Assembly: GCA_934695325.1 (NCBI GenBank)
Contig: CAKUVD010000010.1
Coordinates: 79,879-143,878, forward strand
Origin: an uncultured Bacteroidales bacterium
GTDB taxonomy: Bacteria > Bacteroidota > Bacteroidia > Bacteroidales > UBA932
Length of the DNA: 64,000 nt
Direction of reading: 5' to 3'
Shown here: positions 25,190 through 31,927 of the stretch, one piece after another
How the letters are laid out: every line of letters begins with the position of its first letter
How positions within the stretch are numbered: position 1 is the first letter of the stretch
Made by a program: the position numbers and the translations under genes
The notes under the pieces: generated by a model
Database searches by the model: none
Told to the model about the DNA's origin: nothing
The model's input: only the letters and a program-made list of their open reading frames with translations

Positions 25190-25948
25190 ATGAAAGCGCA
25201 ATTGCCCATAACGTGGTACGAGACCATAGATTCCACCAATTCAGAGGCCCGGAGACATATCGGGGACGGTGACAAAATGTCAGTATTCGCCGCAGAATAC
25301 CAGACCGCCGGACGCGGACAGCGCGGGAACAAGTGGGCCAGCACCCGAGGGCAGAATCTTATGTTCTCCATACTCGCGGACTTCACAGCGGAAGGAATGC
25401 CCGAAGTCAATGCCGGCGAACAGTTCCTGCTCAGCATCATTTCCGCGCTTGCTGTTTCGGACCTGCTTGAATGCTATGGCATACGGAACAGGATCAAATG
25501 GCCGAATGACATATATATAGGAGACCGAAAAATATGCGGGATGCTCCTCGAGAACAGCTTGACGGGAAACACGATCGGCTCATCGATAATAGGCATAGGG
25601 CTGAACGTAAACCAGACGGAGTTTCCACCGGAACTGATGAATCCGACATCAATGACCAGGGTTACAGGCCATACATATACGCCAGAGGATGTCCTGACGA
25701 GATTGCTTGATTGCTTCTTGAACAGATTCCGCGGACTCTCGGACAGAAACGGACGCAAGTCCCTGAAAAAGGAATACACGGACAGGCTTTATCGGCTTCT
25801 CTCTCCTGAAAGATATCACGACTGCATCACCGGCAATGATTTCCGAGGCAGAATAAAAGGCATCTCCGATGCAGGATTGCTCCTTATGGAAATGCCTGAT
25901 GATTCTTTACGCAAATATGCGTTCAAGGAAGTAAGCTATATCATCTGA
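25190..25948 (+). CDS. birA: Biotin--[acetyl-CoA-carboxylase] ligase
   Basis: 252 residues from the ATG at 25190; the upstream in-frame extension overlaps the -7 box and rsfS and is not used. It contains only the catalytic domain: TIDSTNSEA near the start, the biotinoyl-AMP loop GRGQRGNKW at ~45-53, and KWPNDIYIGDRKICGMLLE for biotin binding, plus a C-terminal SH3-like end. There is no DNA-binding winged helix, so it should not act as a repressor. It attaches biotin to carboxylase subunits. Its 3' end overlaps the convergent rpe gene by 8 bp. Confidence 0.92.
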   Translation: MKAQLPITWYETIDSTNSEARRHIGDGDKMSVFAAEYQTAGRGQRGNKWASTRGQNLMFSILADFTAEGMPEVNAGEQFLLSIISALAVSDLLECYGIRNRIKWPNDIYIGDRKICGMLLENSLTGNTIGSSIIGIGLNVNQTEFPPELMNPTSMTRVTGHTYTPEDVLTRLLDCFLNRFRGLSDRNGRKSLKKEYTDRLYRLLSPERYHDCITGNDFRGRIKGISDAGLLLMEMPDDSLRKYAFKEVSYII

Positions 25949-26597
25949 TCTTCATTGACCTTATCGCCTCACGCGGATCGGAAGCCTTGAACACCGAACT
26001 CCCGGCCACCAGAATGTCAGCACCTGCTTCAGCGAGAGCCGTGGAATTGGCCGGAGACACTCCCCCGTCCACCTCTATCAGGCAGTCTGCGCCTGTCCGC
26101 TCAATCTCCGCCCTGACCGCACGGATTCTGCCATAGGTATCCTCAATGAATTTCTGCCCGCCGAACCCGGCGAAGACAGACATCACCAGGATATAGTCAG
26201 CGGCATTGACATAAGGTAACATTTTTTCCACCGGCATATCAGGATTCATCGCTATCCCGGCCTTCACACCGTATGAGCGAATCTGCTCCAGCAAGACTGC
26301 CGGATCGGAGCCCTCCTGCATTGCTGCCTCCAGGTGGAAACTCATATATGAGACACCGGTCTTGGCGAAACGCTCGAAGTACTTTTCTGGATGCACTATC
26401 ATAAGGTGTACATCCATAGGTTTCTCCGCCTTTCTTGCAATAGCCTCCACCACAGGGAACCCATACGAAATGTTCGGAACCAGGACTCCGTCCATAACGT
26501 CAAGATGAAAAATGTCCGCATTATCATTCACCATCTCCACATCCTTCTCCAGATGCAGGAAGTCTGCGGACAGCATAGATGGGGCTATCTGTATCAT
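25941..26597 (-). CDS. rpe: Ribulose-phosphate 3-epimerase
   Basis: A 218-residue TIM-barrel enzyme of the pentose phosphate pathway, interconverting ribulose 5-phosphate and xylulose 5-phosphate. Motifs: SMLSADF, the metal-binding FHLDVMDG, VHLMI, and EVDGGVSPAN for the phosphate loop. The loop usually reading VNPGFGGQ is here VFAGFGGQ, replacing the Asn-Pro; the remaining ligands are present. It overlaps pepD by 4 nt (ATGA) and is co-transcribed with pepD and dnaA. Confidence 0.93.
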   Translation of the reverse strand: MIQIAPSMLSADFLHLEKDVEMVNDNADIFHLDVMDGVLVPNISYGFPVVEAIARKAEKPMDVHLMIVHPEKYFERFAKTGVSYMSFHLEAAMQEGSDPAVLLEQIRSYGVKAGIAMNPDMPVEKMLPYVNAADYILVMSVFAGFGGQKFIEDTYGRIRAVRAEIERTGADCLIEVDGGVSPANSTALAEAGADILVAGSSVFKASDPREAIRSMKIR

Positions 26598-28021
26598 TTG
26601 AAATTAGTTACGACATCCACGAGAAACTTGGTGAACTTTTCGTTCGACTCCAGGTCAAGCCTTTCCCCTGGTGCGTGCACACCCCTCAAGGTAGGGCCGA
26701 ATGAGACCATATCCAGATAAGGGAACTTCTCAAGGAAAAGCCCGCACTCTAGTCCGGCGTGTATAGCCTTAACCTCAGGCTCCGTACCGAAAAGTCTCCT
26801 ATAGGACTCCACACACTCCTTCAGAATCGGAGAATCCATATTAGGTGTCCATCCTGGATAAGGATCTGAATGCGAGACCTCTGCGCCTGCGAGCAAGAAT
26901 GCGGCCTCGACCTTGTCTGCGATAAATTTTTTCTCGGACTCGGTAGAACTGCGCTGGCTTGTCAGCACCTTTATCTTGCCAGGCTCATCCATCTTCACTG
27001 CCGCAAGGTTAGTGGATGTCTCCACAAGTCCAGGAATATCCTGGCTCATCGCCAATACTCCGTGATTAACTGCGACGAGCGCGAGGATAAGATGCCTCGT
27101 GCAGTTTTCATCTATCGGATTGGCTGCATTTTCACACGGCATTGCCTCGAACTTGACGTCCGGGTCCGTATTGTGGAATTCTTTTCTGACATCGGAGGCA
27201 AAGGCATTGAAACGAGCTATGAAATCAGTCTGCGCATCTTTCCTGACATATACTACCGCCTCGGAGTCACGTGCGATGGCATTGCGCTTGTTGCCGCCCT
27301 TCAGGCTCACGAGAGCATAATTGCCAAGTTCACGGTACAGGAAACGTGCGAGGACCTGAACTGCATTGGCCCTTTCCTTATTTATATCATCACCGCTGTG
27401 ACCTCCAACAGCATTGAACACTTTCAGTACGACCGCAGACGAATCAGCATCCGGCTCACGAGTCTCGTAAGAGAATACAGCAGTCGTGTCAATGCCGCCG
27501 GCGCATCCGACAAACAGCTGCCCCTCGTCCTCTGAATCGAGGTTCAGGAGCGTATGCGACTCTATGAAACCTGGCTGCATAGCCATAGCACCGTCCATAC
27601 CCGTCTCTTCTGAAATGGTGAAAAGGCCCTCCACCTGTCCGGTAGGAAGATCACTGGCCAGAATAGCCAAGGTCGCAGCCACGCCTATGCCGTCATCCGC
27701 TCCCAGAGTGGTGTCTTTCGCCACCATCCAGCCGTTCTCGATGACGTAGTCTATAGGATCCTTCGTGAAATCGTGCTCACATCCCGGATTCTTCTCGCAG
27801 ACCATATCCTGATGGCTCTGCAACGCTATCGACGGGATATTCTCTTTCCCTGCGGAAGCTTTCTTCACTATGACGACATTGCCGATGGCATCAGTCCTGC
27901 ATTCGAGACCGTGCTCTTTGGCGAAATTCTTGAGATAAGCGGTCATCTGCTCCTCGTGACCGGACTCCCGCGGGACACGAGTGATCTCACGGAAGATTTC
28001 GAGTACTGTTTCAGAGTTCAT
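26594..28021 (-). CDS. pepD: Aminoacyl-histidine dipeptidase (M20 family)
   Basis: A 475-residue cytosolic metallopeptidase. Zinc ligands appear in the order of the M20C/PepD group: SHQDMVCEKNPG, TTLGADDGIGVA, ISEETGMDGA, LDSEDEGQLFVGCAGG and the C-terminal AIHAGLECG. It cleaves Xaa-His and other dipeptides. It follows dnaA by 16 nt and overlaps rpe by 4 nt. No signal peptide. Confidence 0.93.
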   Translation of the reverse strand: MNSETVLEIFREITRVPRESGHEEQMTAYLKNFAKEHGLECRTDAIGNVVIVKKASAGKENIPSIALQSHQDMVCEKNPGCEHDFTKDPIDYVIENGWMVAKDTTLGADDGIGVAATLAILASDLPTGQVEGLFTISEETGMDGAMAMQPGFIESHTLLNLDSEDEGQLFVGCAGGIDTTAVFSYETREPDADSSAVVLKVFNAVGGHSGDDINKERANAVQVLARFLYRELGNYALVSLKGGNKRNAIARDSEAVVYVRKDAQTDFIARFNAFASDVRKEFHNTDPDVKFEAMPCENAANPIDENCTRHLILALVAVNHGVLAMSQDIPGLVETSTNLAAVKMDEPGKIKVLTSQRSSTESEKKFIADKVEAAFLLAGAEVSHSDPYPGWTPNMDSPILKECVESYRRLFGTEPEVKAIHAGLECGLFLEKFPYLDMVSFGPTLRGVHAPGERLDLESNEKFTKFLVDVVTNFK

Positions 28022-28037
28022 AATTACCTGTATTTTA

Positions 28038-29456
28038 TCACATTACAGGCGCAAGCATTTTTTCGATGTCGGTGACGTACTGTTTGAACACTTTGTCAGT
28101 GGACATAAGATCAGAAACCGTATTGCAAGCGTGCAGCACTGTAGCGTGGTCTTTCCCTCCAAGTTCCGAGCCAATCGTGGAAAGCGAGCATCCGACAAGC
28201 GTGCGGCTCATATACATCGCGATCTGACGCGCCTGTACGATCTGCCTCTTCCTGGTCTTGGAGATAAGTATCTCCTTCGGTATGTTGAAATACTCGCATA
28301 CCGTCTTCTGCACCTTGCCGATGGTGACTTCGTTCTTGTCCTCTCCCACAATCTTGCCTGTGATCCTCTCGGCAAGTTCCACAGTCATTTCCTTATGGAT
28401 GAGTGTGGCGTGTGCGATCAGAGAGATGAGCGCACCTTCAAGTTCCCTGAAATTGGACTTGATCCTGGTGGCCAGATATACAAGCACCTCCTCGCTGACA
28501 GTGACGCCTTCCCTGAAGCTTCTTGCCTTCAGCATCTCAAGCCTCGTGGCATATGAAGGACGCTGGAGTTCGACCGAAAGGCCCCATTTCAGCCTGGAGA
28601 GAAGTCTCTCCTCGAAGTTCTGCAGATCAGCCGGAGCACGGTCTGAAGTGAATATCAACTGCTTTCCGTTTTCGTGCAGATGATTGAAGACATTGAACAG
28701 GGCATTCTGGGAACCACGTCCCATAAGATCCTGAATATCATCAACGATGAGCACATCTATCTTCATATAGAAAGCCAGAAAATCAGTGAGATTGTTCTTC
28801 ACGTTCGTGGCATCCATATACTGGGTCTTGAATTCGTTCCCCGTCACATAGAGCACGACCTGGTCTGGATACTTCTCCTTTATCGCGATACCTATAGCCT
28901 GGGAGAGATGTGTCTTGCCCAGTCCCGGGCCTCCGAAAAGGAACAGAGGATTGAACGGAGTGTTGCCAGGCGCTGACGAGATGCTCTCACCGGCGGTGAT
29001 ACCCATCTTGTTGCATTCTCCGGTCACAAGGTTTCCGAAGCAATATATCGGGTTCAGACGAGGATTCACCTGAATCTTGCGGAGTCCCGGAAATACGAAA
29101 GGACCAGGATTGACTCCGGCCGGATAGGCATTGACAGAGATAGGCTTGTTCACGGGAGCGCTGATGGTGGACGCCGGGAAAGTCATCGGAGGCTGTACCC
29201 GCACGGGAGACACCGTATACAGCAGCTTGGCTTCAGGGCCGATCACCCTCTTCAGTGTCTTCTTAAGGACATCAAGATATTTCTCCTCGATATATTTCCT
29301 ATAGAAGTCGGAAGGCACCTCGATAGTAATCGTCGATCCCTGCAACGAAACAGGCTTGAGAGGCTTGAACCACTGATTAAAGCACTTCTCCCCTATCACA
29401 TTCACAATGATTCCCAAACACTTGTTCCAAACTTCTATATGTCTTATGTCACCCAT
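28038..29456 (-). CDS. dnaA: Chromosomal replication initiator DnaA
   Basis: A 472-residue initiator. Domain I (VWNKCLGIIVNVIGEKCFNQWFKPL) and a proline-rich linker precede the AAA domain with Walker A GGPGLGKTH, Walker B VDDIQD and the sensor motifs. Domain IV carries the DnaA-box helix GGKDHATVLHACN near residue 450. It opens oriC with ATP. No dnaN, rpmH or recognisable oriC lies next to it, which is usual in Bacteroidota. Upstream are a TATTTTTG -7 box and a dyad; downstream come pepD and rpe. Confidence 0.97.
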   Translation of the reverse strand: MGDIRHIEVWNKCLGIIVNVIGEKCFNQWFKPLKPVSLQGSTITIEVPSDFYRKYIEEKYLDVLKKTLKRVIGPEAKLLYTVSPVRVQPPMTFPASTISAPVNKPISVNAYPAGVNPGPFVFPGLRKIQVNPRLNPIYCFGNLVTGECNKMGITAGESISSAPGNTPFNPLFLFGGPGLGKTHLSQAIGIAIKEKYPDQVVLYVTGNEFKTQYMDATNVKNNLTDFLAFYMKIDVLIVDDIQDLMGRGSQNALFNVFNHLHENGKQLIFTSDRAPADLQNFEERLLSRLKWGLSVELQRPSYATRLEMLKARSFREGVTVSEEVLVYLATRIKSNFRELEGALISLIAHATLIHKEMTVELAERITGKIVGEDKNEVTIGKVQKTVCEYFNIPKEILISKTRKRQIVQARQIAMYMSRTLVGCSLSTIGSELGGKDHATVLHACNTVSDLMSTDKVFKQYVTDIEKMLAPVM

Positions 29457-29503
29457 TTTGATTATTCACCTTGCCACGGAAGTCGTTCCGTATGATAGTT
29501 AGC

Positions 29504-29546
29504 CAAAAATAGCATCAGAAAAGGAGGCATTCCTTCCTCTGATGCT
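29504..29546 (-). promoter_or_regulatory. dnaA promoter -7 box with overlapping dyad
   Basis: TATTTTTG on the minus strand (29511-29504) gives a leader of ~40 nt before the dnaA ATG. Immediately upstream is a dyad: AGCATCAGA (29511-29519) and its exact complement (29538-29546), spanning the -7 edge and the spacer. No TTTG -33 is present. The dyad could be an operator; as an RNA hairpin it would be upstream of the start site and so not transcribed from this promoter. Confidence 0.4.
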
Positions 29547-29740
29547 TTGCAAATTTAGGTGAAAAAAAACTTATAAAAAATTTACGACGCTATTGCATTT
29601 TTAATTTATTTTACTCAAAACGATTCGAAAACTACGGCTTAGTTTATAATTACATAAACTACTATTAATCAATATATTATATCTACAACATTGCTTCCAG
29701 GCATACTCCGAAGCCACATTCTTTTTAGAATTATTAAAAA
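29547..29740. other. Intergenic AT-rich stretch between dnaA and mlaD
   Basis: Part of a 348-bp gene-free gap. It is strongly AT-rich with several A/T homopolymers. I find no gene, no DnaA-box cluster (TTATCCACA-like) and no RNA gene in it, so it is not supported as an origin. Confidence 0.4.
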
Positions 29741-29788
29741 TAAAAATTCGCATTGGCAAAGCGTTTCAGATGCTCTGTTCCAATGCGA
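29741..29788 (-). terminator. Terminator of mlaD
   Basis: TCGCATTGG (29748-29756) pairs with CCAATGCGA (29780-29788) around a 23-nt loop that contains a small CAGA/TCTG hairpin. On the minus strand the stem is followed by ATTTTTATTTTT. It lies 17 nt after the mlaD stop. Confidence 0.65.
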
Positions 29789-29804
29789 TATGAATCATCC
29801 GCCG

Positions 29805-30716
29805 TTAAAGCAACTTGATGCGGATATATTTCTTAGGATTCTCCTCTATCTTCTTCACAAGGCTGTCGATATCTTTCAGAACGGAGTCCAGCGAGTCATA
29901 GACTGCCCCGTCTTTAGTCAGTTTTCCGACTGTTCCGTCAGGATTGTTCAAGTTATCAACAAGAGTTTTCAACGCCTTTGCCAACCCTTCGATGTCAGCG
30001 CGACCGAGTCCGTCCGCCGCGGACTGAACGCCTGTCATAGCGGAATCCGCCTTGTCCATAACCGAAGTCAGCCTGTCCGACACCGCCTTCAGGTTCGCCA
30101 CCATAGTCTCGATGTCGTCGGACTGCCCGGCAAGAGCGCCTGTGACCTTCCTTGCATTGTCCAAGGTCTCCTCGAGGTTATCAAGCGATGCAGCCACAGT
30201 GTTCGCATCAATGCCTCCGAGCACTCTGTCAATGGATCCGCTGGCCGCACTGAGACTGTCTAGCGCCGCGGATGCCTTCACGATGAGGGGACCGATGAGG
30301 TTCGTCAGGGAACTCACCATATCAGGAGCGTAGGAAGCCTCCAGGTCATCACCGTTCTTCGCCATCGTTTCCGATGAGCCGAGATCAAGCCGTATTCCCT
30401 TCCCGCCCATAAGGTCTACGCTATAGATGGTCATCTTCGTATCCACAGGGATAGCGAACTTCTTTATGATGGAGCAGGTGACATCAAACATTCCGGTTGC
30501 CGTATTATACCTGACCTCCGTGACGCTTCCCGCCTTGTATCCCTTTATATATACAGGGTCTGACGGTACAAGTCCCTCCACATTCTGATAATGCGAGCAT
30601 ATATCCATCTCTTTTCCGAAAATGTCCTCTCCCCTGAGGTAGTTGAACACGCAGAATGACGCGATCAATACCGATACCACGAAAATGCCGATACGTGTTT
30701 CTCTGCTGATTTTCAT
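29805..30716 (-). CDS. MlaD/MCE-family substrate-binding protein
   Basis: A 303-residue protein with one N-terminal membrane anchor (RIGIFVVSVLIASFCVFNYL) and an MCE domain (~40-115: YQNVEGLVPSDPVYIKGYKAGSVTEV, then MGGKGIRLDLG). The rest is a long helical region rich in A, S, D and L (SAASGSIDRVLGGIDAN ...), like the needle-forming helices of MCE proteins. It is the periplasmic lipid-binding part of a Mla-type ABC transporter; the ATPase and permease genes are not adjacent. Read with the upstream amidase gene (13-nt gap). Confidence 0.88.
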   Translation of the reverse strand: MKISRETRIGIFVVSVLIASFCVFNYLRGEDIFGKEMDICSHYQNVEGLVPSDPVYIKGYKAGSVTEVRYNTATGMFDVTCSIIKKFAIPVDTKMTIYSVDLMGGKGIRLDLGSSETMAKNGDDLEASYAPDMVSSLTNLIGPLIVKASAALDSLSAASGSIDRVLGGIDANTVAASLDNLEETLDNARKVTGALAGQSDDIETMVANLKAVSDRLTSVMDKADSAMTGVQSAADGLGRADIEGLAKALKTLVDNLNNPDGTVGKLTKDGAVYDSLDSVLKDIDSLVKKIEENPKKYIRIKLL

Positions 30717-30729
30717 ATCTGAAGACTGT

Positions 30730-31866
30730 TTATTTAAGCACTGTTACATCGCCCCCTTCCACGGACACCATAAATGAACCCGGAAAGGATTTCCTTATCT
30801 TGTCGAACGAGGCCCTTGCGCCTGCCAGGGAATCCGACACTCCTATTATATATTTATATATCGTCCCCGATTTCACGGCAATGACATCATATCCTTTGAA
30901 AAACGGGTCTCCGCTCTTCATCTGTTTCGCCGAAGCCAAGACCTGAGTCCCATAACGTTTCCCACCTGCGGAGACTTCAGCATTGTCCTTCACAGTCTGC
31001 CGGACGGCGGAAGCAGCGGGTTTGGAGGAATCCGCATTGACACTGGAGTCATACCTCCGCTTGAATGTCCCGAATGCGACGAATATGTCCTGCGCAATCT
31101 TCTCGCGGCCGCTTTCCGAGCGCAGCGCCTCAAGGTCAGTGGCGTTGGACATAAACCCGACCTCTATCAGCGCTGCAGGCATCGCAGTCTTCCACAGCAC
31201 GAAGAACGGATCCTGCCAGATGCCGCGGCTGTTCCGCATTGGCCCTGCCGACATAGCGTCCGCAACATCCTGGGCGAACATAAGGCTCTGCTCCAGATGT
31301 GCGTTCTGCATCAGGTTGAAGAAGATGAAAGACTCCGGGTCGCTCGGATCGAAGCCTTGATACTTAGTCGAATAATCATCCTCCAGCATTATGACCGAGT
31401 TCTCGCGCTTGCACACATCCATATTATATGCGAACAAGTCCCGGTCTTTCCGGGAGGACTGGCCCAGCACGTGGATGGAGTAACCGTTGGCCGCTGACGA
31501 TGAGGCCGTATTCACGTGGATGGATATGAAGAGATCCGCATTGGCCTTGTTGGCCACGTCAGCCCGGCCGCCCAGAGTTATGAAATTATCAGTGGAGCGC
31601 GTCATCACGACCTTGACCCCTGGATATGACGCCCGAATCTTGTCCGCCAGACGCGTGGCAATGTCGAGCACGATACGGCTCTCGTAGGTTTTCTTGTCCT
31701 TGCTGACGCACCCAGGATCAGTCCCTCCGTGCCCCGGGTCAATGCAGACAGTACGTAGCCCAAGACGTCCGTCTGACGCCGCTGAGCCGCTGAGCGAGTG
31801 CGCAAAGACCATAGTCAATGCAGCGACGGCGGCCAGCAACCGGATATGAGTTTGCGTATTTTTCAA
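30730..31866 (-). CDS. N-acetylmuramoyl-L-alanine amidase (Amidase_3) with SPOR-like end
   Basis: The amidase domain has all zinc and catalytic motifs: CIDPGHGGTDPGC, ESRIVLDIA, FISIHVNTA and ALIEVGFMSN. The last ~75 residues resemble a SPOR peptidoglycan-binding domain (YGTQVLASAKQMKSGDPFFK ... KSFPGSFMVSVEGG). It cleaves the peptide from muramic acid in the periplasm, typically at septa. I choose a TTG start at 31866, giving a clean signal peptide; the ATG at 31920 would extend through a likely -7 box (31897-31890) and the lptD promoter. This start is inferred. Confidence 0.85.
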   Translation of the reverse strand: MKNTQTHIRLLAAVAALTMVFAHSLSGSAASDGRLGLRTVCIDPGHGGTDPGCVSKDKKTYESRIVLDIATRLADKIRASYPGVKVVMTRSTDNFITLGGRADVANKANADLFISIHVNTASSSAANGYSIHVLGQSSRKDRDLFAYNMDVCKRENSVIMLEDDYSTKYQGFDPSDPESFIFFNLMQNAHLEQSLMFAQDVADAMSAGPMRNSRGIWQDPFFVLWKTAMPAALIEVGFMSNATDLEALRSESGREKIAQDIFVAFGTFKRRYDSSVNADSSKPAASAVRQTVKDNAEVSAGGKRYGTQVLASAKQMKSGDPFFKGYDVIAVKSGTIYKYIIGVSDSLAGARASFDKIRKSFPGSFMVSVEGGDVTVLK

Positions 31867-31882
31867 AATGGTCTTATATTTG
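31851..31882 (+). promoter_or_regulatory. lptD promoter
   Basis: TTTG (31851-31854), 20 nt, TATATTTG (31875-31882): a perfect Bacteroides-type promoter, start near 31889. The first in-frame ATG of the lptD frame (31868) falls between the two boxes, so it cannot be the translation start. A minus-strand TATTTTTG (31897-31890) overlaps and probably serves the amidase gene. Confidence 0.7.
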
Positions 31883-31927
31883 TATTCTGCAAAAATAAGA
31901 AATTTTGCGATAAAACTCATTCAGAAA

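Noticed and set aside
29457..29804. oriC next to dnaA
   Set aside because: No cluster of DnaA boxes is visible, and dnaA in Bacteroidota is often away from the origin.
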